Position numbers and translations under genes: made by a program. A stretch of DNA of 64,000 bases, taken from positions 10,903,902 to 10,967,901 of the forward strand of contig NC_058516.1 in the NCBI RefSeq assembly GCF_020382885.2. Direction: 5' to 3'. Every line of letters begins with the position of its first letter. Within the stretch, counting starts at the first letter, position 1. Shown here piece by piece: positions 11,401 to 24,500 of the stretch. Below the pieces are notes generated by a model. That model was not told where the DNA came from. It ran no database searches and worked only from the letters and a program-made list of their open reading frames with translations. The DNA comes from Scatophagus argus. Lineage: Eukaryota > Chordata > Actinopteri > Scatophagidae.

Positions 11401-14400
11401 GCAGCTGCATGACTGCAGAGGCGTCTGGCATGAACTAGTAACAGAACAGAAACAAAGACAGATGTGAAGATGTTTGAAGCTTTGCAGATGTGAGTGGAGA
11501 GCCTGACGACATCTTGCGCAGACTTACCTTCTCCTTGCCCACAGCCAGGCCGATGAGGCTGATGCACTCGATGGTCTTGCCGCGAAGCAACCGGAGCTCC
11601 TTCTGCACCGCGTTCTCTACGATGTGTTTGAGCGAGGGCATGAACAGGTCGTAGTATGGCACAAACTTCTCCTCGGCCGTGTCGGCCACGGAGGCGATGG
11701 AAGTCACCACCTGTTCCAGAACCAGTTTGGTGCCCTTCTGGATCAACTGGGAGGAGGGAGGAGGACACACATAAGACTCCTGACAGCCACACAAGAGATT
11801 TTTCCAAACCGGCCAACAGAAAACGACACCACAATCACATGTGATTGTCACGTGTTAGCAAGGAACTACTGATTTATCAAAACAAACTGTACCTCTTGCA
11901 GCTTGGCTACCATGATGACGTGAAGGTGCTGCACCAAGCTGTCCAGATAAGGGATCAGCAGGGATTTGGGACAGTCCTCCGTGAAGTTGATGAGGGCGGC
12001 GGCGGCGTGAGCCTGCACCCGAGGGTTACTCTGGTCCTCCATGGTCTGAAGCAGGGCTGAAATCACCTAGAAGGGACGCGGATGCAAGTGGACATTTGTG
12101 TCAACTGTAAAGAAATTCACTCAAGGCGTTCTTGAGATGTCATAACCATTAAGATGTCTTAGAATGTTCAAAGCTGTATGTCACATTAGTTACCTTATCG
12201 TGGAATTTCTTCTGGAAGGTTGGGGCGAAGTCTGTGGCCATTTGTCCGATAGCGTTGCAGGCAGCATATCGCACCCTTGGGTGCTGAGGAGGAAAAAGAA
12301 AGTCAAACTCAAAATCAATATGCAATGCAGTAACTGCCAAGTACTGTAACACGAGCCAAATAAGTGATAACAGCTCATCTATCTATCCACTGCACAGTTA
12401 ACCTGAGGTGAGAACTGCACCATGTGCTGGATCTCCATATTAAGCTAATTTGTGGCGTCATTTCTTACAGGATCGGAGCAGAAGAGGAGGACGAAGCTGA
12501 CAATCTCTTGGAGAATGGCCTCCATCTGCTGGTGGCAGCCCTCGCCGATGGCCGACAGCGCCATCAGCCCGGCGTGGCGGTACTTCCAGTCAGCTAGCGA
12601 CAAACACACAGGGTTCATCTCATGTTCACGCCGACCAATTTAAAAGTGGAGCACTCAAAGTCAGAGGGTTAAACAACACGCTGAGCAGCCATTTGCTTCC
12701 ATCTTATGACAACCAATTAAATCAGAAGTAGGCTTATGGTGCATTTTATTTAAAAAGCTTCAATGATCAGTGGTTAACTTACGGTTCTGCAGCATCTGCA
12801 TGATGTGCTGTTTGATCATAGGCAGGATGATCTTTCCTCCCAGACCACAGGCGATTCTGTCCAGAGCGCTCTCCCCAGCCACAGCATTACTGGTGCGAAA
12901 CAAGGAACAAATCACTCAAGGCATACAGACAAGTGTCTTAATAATTTAGTCCTCTTCTCAAATGTCAACAGTCAGAAAACTGCCAAAATCTCAACACGGA
13001 AACTAATCAGCTCAGCGGTCTTTGGAGGAAAGGAACAGGACATGATTCTGATGCTGTGGATTCTTGGCAGTGAGACACCAGGCCTTACCTGTCAAAGTCA
13101 TCGTCATCCAGCTCATCAGCCATGGCCCACTCATCATCGTCCTCGAGGTCCACCATCATAGCCAGCATCTGGGGCACTGGAGACACCACACATAAATGCT
13201 ACAACTGTCCTAAAAATTCTATTCAACTTTTTTAGGTGTCCAAAATTTATTAAGGGAGCAGGTTCAGTGTAGTAAATTGAAATCCTCACCGCTCTGAGCT
13301 ACGATGGTCGTGTGTTTCCTCAGCATGGCTGCTGCAGTCTCTGATAAAGTGACGATGACCTCCAGCGCCAACTGCCTCTGCATGTTGGTCAGGTTGGTGT
13401 CGGCGCACAGCTGAAGAGACACGGCGACGTGTTGGGTTAAGATGTTGCAGGGATTACAGGTCAAGTGTAAACTGTTGCGTGTGTTACATCAACAGCAGTG
13501 AAGTTTTGCTTCAAGGTCTCCGACTCACCTTCAGACACAGCTGCAGAGTGGCCTCCAGGTTGGGTCTCAGGTATTTGGGCGCTGTGTCGGCGATTTCCAC
13601 CAAGGACTTGAGCACAGAGTCATCTCCCTGGTAGCACGACTCATTCACCGCCTGATTAACGCAACAGAAGCTGGGTTTTAGTGTTGCAAATGCATCCGTT
13701 CAGCAGTGGCGAACGCTGAACTCTGTCGCGACGTCGTGAGTGCTTAACCTCCAACTTCTATCGCCGTCAGTCACTGACCGCAAAATACACACTAAACACT
13801 GCTGCGGTAGGGCTTAGTGTGGAGTGACGGCATGATTCAACACGTTCAATATAATCGACATAATCTGGATTGATTGCCGAGTGCTGAGAAACACGTTAAA
13901 TTAGATAATTAGCAGCTCAAACTTTGAACTTCCATCTGCAGATAAGTTCTTTGTTTACTCTCCATACGCAGAGTTGATATACTCATGAACACAATATAGA
14001 CAGAAACAAGACTCTTTAATAAACAGCTCTGTTAAGTAAAAAGTAGGGTCATTTTCACATTAACCAATGCTGCCACAGACTGTTGGACATCAACATTTAG
14101 CTTGCATTACAGGTTCTCACTGACTGCTTAAAAGACATTACTTGTGCAGGCATCGCACGAAACACTGCGCTGTGTGACAAGTTCCCGATTAAGATCCAGA
14201 ATTAATGGAGGTTACTAAAATCTCACAAGGCTCAATGTCAGAAAGCCACACAAACCGATTAAAGACCTGGTGTCTTACCTGCAGGATTCCTGGCAGCAGG
14301 TCAGCAAAATGCTTCAGCAGTGCCGTGTTGCCTTCATTTGACAGAACAAAAGATGCCGCAGCCCGAGCCGCCAGGGTACGAATCTTCAAGATGATTTAAA

Positions 14401-17400
14401 GAAAATCAAATATGAATCAATGAGCTAGCCATAAAAATCAGGAAAGAAACTGCCCAGTATCAAGTCTCATAAGATCTTACCTGTGGGTTTGCTTGGTCCT
14501 GCATGCACTGAACAAGCATACGCTTTATAACCTCCATATAATGCTGCTGCTGGTTGCCAAAGATGCCTGGGAAGTTCCTAAAGTGGCCAAGATGTGCACA
14601 ACTGTAAGCCACCAGAACTTCTGTCTGAACACATCGGTAGTTGAACCATATAACCACATGGCCTACACAAAAGATCAGGAATGAAGGGACTCACCAGAAA
14701 ATATGCAGAGCAGCTTCACGCAGGCCAACATTGTCAGAGTTCACGGAGTCAAACAGAAACTTGAGCAGCTCTGGCCACTGGTTATTCCCATCATCATCTA
14801 GATTAAAAGACAGCAAAGATTATTAATGTTAGCTTTAAGAGCAATAAGCATCGGTCTGGCTAATCAGTTCTGCAAACTTAAAAACAGAAAACTTATTACC
14901 AATGAGGTTGCGGGAGAGCTCTGCGGCAATGTCGCAGACCTTCTTGCGGATGTTCGGAGAGGTCTCCTGTTGGATGCTGGTCAGCAGCTCTGTTTTGATG
15001 GCCGCCTGCATCTCTAGGGTCAGGCCTGGGTAGATCTCCTCAAAAGACGACGACAGCAGCCGCCGCAGCAGCACTGCTGCCATCTGTTTGACCTGAGCGG
15101 ACAAAAAAGGAAAAAAAAACCCAAAACAAAACACTGAGTTCAACATTATGTCACGCTTGGCACAATCCCCATCATCCAAACAACAAGACTTGTAACTAAC
15201 CACATCTTCCACACCTTCTGACATGAGAATGCTGACTTCTGGTTTGCTTAAACAGAAAGGATTTAATAGTTTTGATTTGTACCCAGAACAACAACCATAC
15301 TCCAGGTCACCTTTGGATTGGCTTAAGTAGTTAACAATCTAAATAATGCAATTATATTAAGAGGCCTTGCGGGATAAAGAGTATGAATGCAGCTGCCACA
15401 AATGTACAGGGACATTTAGTGGAATAATGTTAAAGCAGTCAATGGTCACTCTAAAAACAAAAAAATAATCAACTTAACATCTATATGAAGCTACACCAAC
15501 AAAACATGCAGCATCTCCGAAAAGGCAGAGTCACTCTCCCTGTGCTAAACACCTCTGTGCCTGCTCTCATTTCAAGACTCTAAAAATATCAGCCTTGAGG
15601 TAAAGAAAAAGGAGAGGAAGTACGAGGGACCAAGCAGCTGGTGGACTAAACAGAACTGCCCAAATGCCAAACCTCTGACTCATAAGTCTTCATGTCAGGC
15701 TGTGGGTGAGAGTCAGGCTACATTCCTGAAATCCCATCAATGTGGAACCTTTTCAAATATTTTACAGTAATGCTGAGGGATTCTCGCTGGTGACATGATG
15801 TAAACATCACATGACCTCCGTTTGCCTTTCCAGTAATGACAGTATGAGCGTTGTTCCTTCCTGGTGCGACAGGGGCCGACACCAGGGCCACGGATGATAG
15901 TTGTTTCGCACATTAAAGTCTAACCATCAGATGAACTTCAGACGAGCTTAAAGTGATTCGTAGCTTCCCTTTGATCGAGGCTGAAACAAATATGTCACGC
16001 CACGGATATTTCAGCTTTAAGTACACAAACCTCCTCTGTAGCAGATGCATCTCTGATGGCCTGCAGCAAAAATGTGATCTTGTTCTGACCCGGGATAGTG
16101 TCATAGGTCTCCTGCAAAGATAATGAATGGACAGCAGTGAGGAGGAGACATACCAGTCGATGCACGCTAACACATGCAGTTTTAAACCCATGAAAAATTA
16201 ATCTTCCAGTGTGAATGTGAATGGCATGGGTGGGTGCAATTAAAAAAAAATTTCCATGTCATTATTTTATGAAACATGCCTTTCTCACACCATGGAACAC
16301 TGTGTATTTGTTTTGGTCTCCAATGTCGTTGCTTCATTAAAGCCACATGAGAAATGCAAATACAATGGGGATGCAGTGAAACCTTGGGCGTGTGCTCTAA
16401 GGAAAAACATCACAGGTGATCATGTGCAAATGGTAAACAATGAATTTTGTTTTCCTTAGCTGAGTGAAAGTAGAAAGAAACACAGTTCACACAGGAATGA
16501 GCTGATTTTGACCAGAAAAGCTTTGAAATGGAATTCCTTTTTTTTTTTTTTAAGTGCACATATTCGCATGACAAAGAAACAGGACAGGGAGGAGTATCGT
16601 TGTGGCAATGTGGATGGGGTGGGGGAATTACTGACCAAATGCATTTAAATAGAAAGTGAATGTTTTAAGCAAGTATTGCAGTGCATTTAAACAACTCTTT
16701 GACTTCACACAATCATCTGGTTTCTCACGCTCATCATTGGCCTTACATTAAGTAACATTCGCATGCATTATAAATACTATGCAGTCTATAGTATATATAT
16801 GAAAAAAAAAACAACTTAACACAACAGTGATGCTCTCATTTCCCAACTTTAAGACTAACAATACTGTACTTCATAGCTTGCCTTCCCTGTCTGGGATATA
16901 CTACGGATATAAACACCTACCTATGTCTAAAAGCTGCAGATGGCTGTTGTTAAGATATGGGTTTAGAGTCCTATATAGATAGATTAATTCCTATTGTGTG
17001 TGTAAGACAGAAAGGGCGAGTTTCTATAAAGGATGAATCCCAATGAGCTTAGCATCGCGGCAGACAGTCTGTGGTTTACAAAGCAAAGCGCTGACTGCCA
17101 GTGGGGGGGTTGGGGGGGGGGTGATAAGATTCAACCACCTCATCCAAAAGTCGGGTGCTAAAGAGGTAACCCGTGGTAACAATGCTTTGCCGCGACCAGA
17201 GGCTAATCGTGGTGGAGGGGGGGGAAAGTGAAAAGGCCAGCTAGACTGAGCCTAAACAATCCCCTGAGAGAAACTAATCCAGTAAGACTAGATGACCCGA
17301 GACGAGCCTTCGTAGTGACGTGGCTGAAACTGAGATAATTTGCTTCGTAATTAACATTAAACCAAACAAGGAAGACAAGGACACGGTTGGAACAGCTGTG

Positions 17401-18127
17401 TTTCAAAGAATTTGAAATAAAATGACTGAAGGCCACCGCATAAGCACTGCTAACATGACTCGCCCTCTGCATGAACTGGCTCTAACTCCACCTCTAAAAG
17501 GTACCATTAACTGTTTTGTTGCTCACTACCCGTAACGATAACATTTACGTCAGTATTTAATAATTGACTTCCTGTTTTACACCTTTTAGCAAACACCCAA
17601 CGCTAGCATGCGAGCTAATGAAACTAGCAACATTGTAGTAGCTTCGTGCTACGTCCTGTACTCTACTAGCTAAATGACTAGCTAGAGTCAGCTGGAGAAT
17701 TTTATATTGGTACCAAACAAACGGAACATTTAATTCTGAATTAAAACGACTTAACGTGGCACAAACAAAAACATACACGTATAACCACACGATGTCACGA
17801 CTGGGTTCATATCAGTAACATCTACATTATATCCACATAACTACGCAACATGGTGGAGGTAGTTAGCGTTAGCCAACTAGTGCTCAGTGTCGGCTTCACA
17901 TTGCACGTGGGCTACCGAGCTTGACGTGAAAGCCTACTGCGCGCGCGGCCACACTGGATAGCCAGGCTGTTAGCTTCTGCTAACTTGATCGCCTTCTCTT
18001 TCTACAGTCGCCGAACATGCCACAAAACAGCTACGTTTTCTTCTCTCACCTCTGATTGTTTCCTGATGCTGTTGTCAGGGCTCATCAGGTTACCCAGCAA
18101 GAGGTAGAACTGCTGCTGTTCCGCCAT
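8498..18127 (-). CDS. ipo5: Importin-5 (karyopherin beta-3 / RanBP5), 26 coding exons, 1093 aa
   Basis: Importin-5 is a HEAT-repeat nuclear import receptor. It binds cargo such as ribosomal proteins and histones in the cytoplasm and releases it on RanGTP in the nucleus. The start [19 protein letters not shown] has a good context (G at -3, G at +4) and lacks a few alanines of the human start, accounting for 1093 versus 1097 residues. HEAT helices run along the whole chain. Recognisable blocks include [20 protein letters not shown], an acidic loop ([19 protein letters not shown]), [40 protein letters not shown] and the C-terminus [12 protein letters not shown]. The intronless relative RANBP6 is excluded by the many introns. 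No frameshift or premature stop was found. Intron 18 is AT-AC rather than GT-AG. The gene converges on atg13 and diverges from sema5b. Confidence 0.97.
10580..10713 (-). other. ipo5: U12-type AT-AC spliceosomal intron (ipo5 intron 18)
   Basis: Read on the minus strand, exon 18 ends ...CACGATG at 10714. The intron starts ATATCCTTTTT (10713 downward), the exact minor-spliceosome AT-AC donor. Near the end is TTTCCTTAAC (branch motif TTCCTTAAC at 10597-10589), matching the U12 branch consensus, with the branch A about 10 nt before the terminal AC at 10581-10580. No AG acceptor restores the frame. Using AC joins GAT-G to GT-GTG-CGA and gives [11 protein letters not shown], the conserved importin-5 sequence. 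The intron is 134 bp. Confidence 0.93.
16112..18049 (-). other. ipo5: ipo5 intron 1
   Basis: This 1.9-kb intron has no coding sequence. It contains a G-rich block on the plus strand (G7-TT-G10, 17103-17121), a stretch rich in GCTAGC-like words (about 17580-17890), and a short CpG-rich patch near 17940. The rest looks like ordinary intron. Confidence 0.7.
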
Positions 18128-18330
18128 TGCAGTGAGATCCAAAAAGACCAGCCGGGTGGAGAAGCGGCGAAATGAGCCGGGCAGACTCTACCTTGGTCAC
18201 ACACTGCTGCTATCGTCCCATTGGCTTAATCTATCAACTCTACTTGCCGTTCATTGAGCCACACACCTGTAGCAAACGCACGCCATTGGCTCACACGGAT
18301 TCTCTGCGTCCATTGGATGGGATCTACACC
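18128..18330 (-). promoter_or_regulatory. ipo5: ipo5 5'UTR and TATA-less promoter with three CCAAT boxes
   Basis: Upstream of the ipo5 start, three ATTGG words on the plus strand (18220-18224, 18285-18289, 18312-18316) read CCAAT on the gene's strand, each as CCAATGG or CCAATGGG. They lie about 95, 160 and 185 bases before the ATG. No TATA box is seen. An NF-Y-type housekeeping promoter is the natural reading, but the transcription start is inferred. Confidence 0.6.
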
Positions 18331-18423
18331 GGAAAGTGAACGCGCTGTTCTTATTCGTTAATAGTAAACTCCTGAAGCGCGGGAAATTACTTCGGCGTTG
18401 GGCAGCGGTGCTGAACATTATCC

Positions 18424-18660
18424 GTGGAAAGTAACTAGTTACATTTATTCAGGTATTGTACTTAAGAACAATTTTGAGGTAATTCGACTTCATTCGACTG
18501 TTTCTTCCACTTCAGTACTTACTCGTTACTTTTCAGTAAGTTCTTACCTACAGAAAACATAAAACATTTGACATTGTTTTAGATTAGATAGTTCGACCAC
18601 AGCTACAGTAAAATGTAACACAATGAAGCATTAATAGCAATAGATAGATAATTTATTGAA
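18424..18660. mobile_element. 5' fragment of a hAT-like fish MITE (GTGGAAAGTAACTA family)
   Basis: The phrases gtggaaagtaactagttaca, gtattgtacttaagaacaat and tttgaggtaatt match the left part of the repeat whose complete copy lies at 54560-55007. No right end is present. The terminal CAGTGGTGG is degraded. Confidence 0.55.
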
Positions 18661-19600
18661 ATTCAAGAATTAATTAATGAAGTCACGATTCTAAGTCCCT
18701 GTGTGTTACTTTGCCATGTAAAATGGAATATGATGTTTAAGAATAAGATGTAAATACATTATATTAAATACCCATTATATGCTATAATTGCTGGAATGTG
18801 AGGATGAGTGAATATATCTTACTGAACTTAAAATAATTTTAAAAAGCATATTATATATGTTTATTCCAACACATGAGTGAAATATTCAAAACCATAATCC
18901 AAGTGTTTTTCTTTTTTTGCTGGAATATTATATCAGTGGGAATATTTCATTAAGTTTTATTATTTCCATTATGCAAAATAAAATTTCATTCTTACCCATT
19001 TGTTAACTTTTGAAACTTGAGGATAGAATGCAAAACAGATTTAAATTTATGTTATTGGCCGCAAGGTTTATATGATTTAAACTAGCTGTGTTTACAACTC
19101 AGCTGTATTAGTGGAATGTAGTGAGACAATGTCCCAGTAGGTGGCAGTCAAGCTCTTTCCAGTGCATTTGTTTTCATTAGACCCAGCAATCCTCTACCAG
19201 TGAAATTATCTGTGTTTGCAGATCAGACTGAACTGAAAAACTGCAACAGATTTCAAGGACATTTGGTGGACAGACAACCTTTGGGGCAAGAAAAATAACA
19301 TTTTTTTCTTGTTTTCTTTATGTCTGTTCCAATATATAGCTGTGATTATTAAGTGATACACTGACAATAATGATAATAATGCTACTGGGAATTTAAAGGC
19401 AAACGGGCTCCGGAAAGAGAACAAAACTTAATTAAAAATATAGCCCATTTAATCAAGGTACATGAAATCATATACAGTTGTTCTAGTGAGTTGTAGGTAG
19501 GTTGCTGAGGAAAGGTTGAATTGTAGCCTATTGATTATTTGACGTCAATAGATTTGTGTCAAAAGTAGCAAATCAGTCCTTTGCAAACTGCTTGGTTTAC

Positions 19601-19603
<3 letters not shown>

Positions 19604-19635
<32 letters not shown>
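19604..19635. repeat. (AC)16 microsatellite
   Basis: A pure dinucleotide array about 60 bases upstream of the putative sema5b 5' exon. Confidence 0.95.
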
Positions 19636-19637
<2 letters not shown>

Positions 19638-19689
19638 AGACACGTGAGAGAGTATATATTATGTCTGTTTGAAGACTCCCTCCTGTTTT

Positions 19690-19909
19690 TCACACATTCA
19701 CAGTTTATGGCCCATGCGGTCCGCCCTGGCCCCTGACAGCACCCCTACTGGTCTGAGGCGAACCTGTAACTTGGTACCGTTCTCTTAGTCCGTCAGGAGA
19801 GTCCAGAGCTCCGGTGGCGGACTGCCGTGAATCACTCTGCAGCATCTCCGATTGTCTCCCGACAACTTGTATCGGCAGCAGGATGCTCGTGATGAACTAG
19901 AACTAAAAG
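19690..19909 (+). other. sema5b: Putative noncoding first exon of sema5b with a 5-codon uORF
   Basis: A moderately GC-rich stretch ends in a strong donor (AAAAG then gtaagc at 19910) with no long ORF. It points toward sema5b, whose first coding exon begins with its own acceptor at 34448 and so needs an upstream exon. A TATA-like word (gagtatatatta) lies near 19650. Near its 3' end a short uORF reads ATG CTC GTG ATG AAC TAG (19883-19900). Assignment to sema5b is inference; additional noncoding exons may lie in the following intron. Confidence 0.45.
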
Positions 19910-21329
19910 GTAAGCTCAAAATTCATTTAACTTTATGATTTTTTTTTCCTCACGAGTAAGCTTGAAAGATAGTAGCCCCCCCACCCTTTACTCCGTTGTC
20001 TTTCTTTCCCCTCATTATTTCCGGCGCTGAAAGATTTATCGCCAAATTCCATTCAAAAATTAAGTTTTTCTTGTAGCCCAGGGTTCCGTCGAACATATTT
20101 CAACTTAAAACATTTAACAAACTTATATTTATTCCTCTGTACAATTCGGCACACATCCACCAAATGTACTGACATTTATTTCTGAACAAAAAGTGCTTGA
20201 TGTAAGCAGTAGAAATTGATAATATGTTAAAGAAAAATACGGGCACGACGCTAAATGAGCGTTACTACATGGACAGAACAACGTGTTTCCTCCAAAGAAA
20301 GCAGGCTAGGTTTTAACCCAGAACTTTGGATAAAGACTGAGGGACAACAATCTTCATTCTCCCTGTGCCCCAGCCTATTTCATCTCACTAACCAAACCCT
20401 TACTGATTTATCACGACTTTTAGACAATAGCGCGGGGTACTTTTAGGTGATGATAAACTGGAGTTCTTTTTTTTTGCTCTGGTACTACTGTGTAGGATTT
20501 GTACTGCAAAAAACAGTTTTATTTGTGGTTTGAACATCAGTTTGAGACTCATCAAAAGTAGGCGTTGGTAAACAGGCAAGACCTAATCATGTATTTAATT
20601 GAAGTTTATCACAGACCTAACTCTAGCCTACTGCAGATTTATTTATTTATCGATTTTAATTTTAAATTCCGCCACCTTTTCAGCACTCACTGAAAATCTC
20701 TCTCAGAGCTGAATGGAAACAGAGGCTGTGGAGACAAATAAGGACTCAGTGCAGCTAATATATAACCCTCTAAATGGAAGCCGAGTTAAGTCATTAAACT
20801 GAAATCCCTGAATGTGTTACCCACAGACCTCCATAGATTCATATGAGGTCAAGCTGAAGTGGGAAAGGAGAGAAAGATGGATGAGGAGAAAAATAGCAAG
20901 TTTAGTGATGAGAGGCTGATGGACAGGCACAGAATTCAGACTCTGAAACTGTGTGTTTGAGCTTGTTTAATATTTATTTATACAGGGGAAGTTGTTAGAA
21001 CTTAATGATTTTTTTTCTCAAAAAGCCACAGTCTTCCAGTGAAGACATATTGGTGCCTTTTGCAGCTACAGGACCATGGCAGTATGTTGCTGGGGAAAGA
21101 AAAACACTTATTAAACCATCAGTTAAATAAGTGAGTGACAGTTGGTAAGTTTTGAGTCGATGCGCGAGATGCTAATCCTAACCCTTGGTCATGAAATAGT
21201 TCACAGGCTAAATGCCCCCTAAAACCACAATCCCTCATTTTAACCTTTCTATTTCTACATAAGAAAATAAACAAAATATGAATTGTAAATAAGACAGGTT
21301 TGGACTTGTCAGACACCACCTTTTTTTTT

Positions 21330-21560
21330 TTTTGGGACAGCGCTAGGCTAGCACCTTCCCCTGTGTCTAGCTCATGTTATGCTAGGTTAACTGCTTCCCA
21401 CACCTATGCTAAGCTAGGGAATTTGATACATCATATTTAGCCTCATAACTTTCCATGTTAGTCTATTTCCCAGAATGTCAACCTGTCCAATTAAGCATAT
21501 TATTTTTTCATGTGCAAATCACTATAAAGCTGTCTCATTGGGCAGCTTGTCTAACCTCCA
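21330..21560 (-). mobile_element. Decayed fish interspersed repeat (GCTAAGCTA family)
   Basis: Contains agcgctaggctagcacc, tgttatgctaggttaactgc and cctatgctaagctaggg followed by tctatttcccagaatgtc. It is the reverse orientation of the repeat at 4668-4850. Boundaries are approximate. Confidence 0.45.
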
Positions 21561-24500
21561 AACTGCAACCTCCCCCTGTTTCTGCCCATGTGTGTGTGAC
21601 TGCTGTAAGCACAGTTTTATTGCTCCAGCAGAAAGGTAAACCTCGGTGACCGCAGGGTTTTAAAAAATCAACACAGCCAGACTTGTTTAAAACAGACCGA
21701 GTTGAATGTTTGAAGTATTAAAAGTCAATATTTCTTTGTGACATACAAGACCTGATTCACAGTGGAGCACTATGTGCTGGACAAGGCATCCATTTAGGGC
21801 TGTGACGGGATGGGCGGATCAGGGTCGGGTGTTGGTTTTGGGGGTTAAGAGTTGTTGGGTAACCGCTATAGACCTTTTTTTTGCAGCTGGTCATGGATTA
21901 ATGGAAATCCCTGGAGATGAACTAATTTGTTTTAATTTTGTAATTCATATAAATGCAGTAGGTCCATGGCTTTCTGTAGCTGTACATTAACAATCTTGTC
22001 CCTCATGCTTAAATAGTATGGTGAAATAATTTCCTGCTTAGTTCATGTTCACTCGCAGTGTCATTTGTAACCCAGGATGATCTTTTAGCTAGAGTGAGAC
22101 TGCAGGGATGGACTTCAAAGTCAACTGTACGGGACATTGAAAACGGGACTGAGCAGGATCCTGCGTTCCACATGTGGTTGAGTTTTATGCAGTAAGCCTA
22201 GGCTAGTTAGTTAAGGTTATGAGAAGATGGCTGGTTAAATGTTAAGTAAGCAAATCTCATTTAAGAGTAGATATTTAAGTGAAAACAAATGAAATATGTT
22301 GACAGTAAATGCTTACATTCAGTATAAACTTTTCCCTGTTATGTTACTTAAAACATAATTTATGTCTCTTACAAAATATATTTACTTCAATTTAGTGACT
22401 CACTGGTGAGCATAGTGGCAATAAGCAGCTAAAGAGCCTGAACAGTTAATGCTGGTTTTCTTTTCAGACAAAAGGCAGGTAATCAAATATGTACAATGCA
22501 GTACATAAATTGTCCCAAGGTGATCAGAGCAGCAATTTGGTTTTCACCTAATGTGCTCAAAGGTGGAGACGCTGAAAACAATTTGGGCTTTTCAATAGAC
22601 ACTGGTACTTAGAGGCAATCACAAGTGGCTGAATGCTCTCTAAATCTGTGCTAATACATTTTCTGACTCTTGCAAGGTGATATAGAAGTTACTATCATAT
22701 TCACTTGTTTAGTTGACAGGTTGGTGGCCTTCTTTTAAGCCCCCTGAAGTCCACTGTTCTCTGGCTGTCTTTCACTGATCCTGGTTTGGCTTTTGCTCAG
22801 CGCTCCCCTGCGCCTCACTGTGCCTGTAATCTTTCAGCCTCAGCAGTGACAGGAGGGCTGTAAAAACAGAGCCAGAGGAGGTCATCCTGAAGTTTGCACA
22901 GGAGCAAGCCATTCATCCTCCTTGGGGGGGTGGGCTTGGTACTCTGCTGCGGTGAGACTGAAGCCGAGAGAGATGAATGTGCTGCTCTGTAAAAGTTGGG
23001 GATGAGGCTGGGAAGCGTTATTCGTCTCTTATGCTCTGGTGGGCACACAGAAAGCTAAACGATCCTGTCGTTTTTCATTGAATATGATTTATTGGTGTCA
23101 TTAATTTCTGAGTGGGAGGTCACCCTTTCGCCATCTCAGATTGGCATCCACCTCTACAGCCGTGCCTGACTAGTGTCTCTGTCAACAGTACGAAGACCTA
23201 TCATATTTCATACTTGTTGACAAAGAGTACGTCAACAGCAAGGCAGTGAATTTGAAAATGATGTTGATGATGATGTGTGAAAATGATGATGTTCATGTTT
23301 TCGGGCTCACCGCATTGTTCTCCAACAACCAAAAGCCGTTATCAGATTTATCCGATCTTGAGGCCATTTTCAAAAGACTCAGAAACTGTTTTCAGTTAGA
23401 AAAAGTCTGAAAAAAGTAGTGAGAACCAAAGGCCAAAACAGAGATTTCTGTGGATGCTCATTCTCTTTGATACCTTGGATACACATACTGTATTTACAAT
23501 AAAACAGTCCTAACTAAAGGTTCACTCACTGCTTGAGTTTAGAATATCTTGTCACAGAAAGTTAATTTATGCTTTGTCTTCTGAGATCTAAAATAGTTTG
23601 GGGTATTCTTCTCTTCTTTTTAATGTGGACGTTAAGCTAATCCCAAATGGTTCTAGTGTATTAATAGAAGAAAAACATTTTGATACACCCAGTATTTTTC
23701 TAGTATTTATGTCAGCAATGCCTATAATCTCCAGAACTCACTGTGAACTGCATTCACAGACGATAAACAACTTCAACGTGCCACCAGTTGTGCTGGCATG
23801 CTTAAGTAAATATCACAAATGTACCACAAACCAAAAAGCATTCTGGAAAGAGGAAAAGAATGTGTTCCACGAACCCAAGATCATGAAACTCAGTCAACAC
23901 AAACAGTGGATACAAAACCAGATGTCTGGAAATTTTGAATGTGATTCAGTGTTTAATATTAAATTTGTGAATGGTGCTCAGAAACTTGGACAAGACTTCA
24001 TGGTCTTTTCTAATTTCTAAGGTTGTAGTTTAAACCAGCTGTGTGTAGCAGTATAAATTGTAGCACATGACTGAGTTCATTTCAATTTTCTACAAACTTT
24101 TGCCTTTAAGGTGGTGGTTTGTCAACTGTCAGGCTAACATAACTTCTTTCATGCACCCTCTAATTTCAGAGTTGTATTAATTGCCGTTGATGGGTCGCAT
24201 TCAATCAAAATTACCGGTAAACAATTAGACTTTTACTGCTGGGACATCAGACTCTGGAGGCCGGACTGGATCTCTTTGTTTAAGGCAAACACAATGTTTG
24301 TCAGAGCTAATGGCATTTGCTATTGACTCTGTCTCCTCAGTCATTTGCACGCTGATGATACTGCAGCTGCGTACGACCAACGGTTTGAATGGAACCAGAA
24401 CACTTACCCTGTTGTCCAGTTGTATGTACGCTGATTTAGATGTCGAAAGTCTTCAGGAGCTCAGCAACTCAATGGGTCTAAAGTATCGCAAGAACAGCAC

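Larger units (their letters stand above)
8498..18127 (-). other. ipo5: ipo5 coding exon map
   Basis: In transcript order (high to low): 18127-18050, 16111-16031, 15092-14900, 14797-14695, 14577-14481, 14383-14279, 13651-13529, 13410-13290, 13176-13089, 12889-12783, 12593-12469, 12283-12194, 12066-11893, 11746-11528, 11434-11351, 11251-11119, 11013-10892, 10810-10714, 10579-10407, 10304-10193, 10077-10022, 9916-9794, 9472-9253, 9164-8936, 8853-8712, 8584-8498 (stop 8500-8498). Total 3282 nt, exactly 1094 codons. Every junction was checked for phase. The donor of exon 2 is gtttgt, a weak but acceptable GT site. Introns up to about 950 bp hold nothing recognisable apart from short homopolymers. 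Confidence 0.93.
18331..19640. other. Intergenic gap between ipo5 and sema5b (head to head)
   Basis: No gene is seen. It holds a partial MITE (18424-18660), AT-rich sequence, and an (AC)n tract at 19604-19635 just before the putative sema5b first exon. Confidence 0.6.

Noticed and set aside
17103..17121. G7-TT-G10 run in ipo5 intron 1 as a quadruplex
   Set aside because: It is on the strand opposite the transcript and is two long homopolymer G runs rather than a defined four-run motif; kept only as low complexity.
8498..18127. RANBP6 instead of IPO5
   Set aside because: RANBP6 is an intronless mammalian retrocopy; this gene has 26 coding exons and the IPO5 sequence.
23598..24020. 140-codon plus-strand open frame in the sema5b 5' intron
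   Set aside because: No recognisable domain, AT-driven composition, no splice or promoter context. The length is plausible by chance in 14.5 kb of AT-rich intron.
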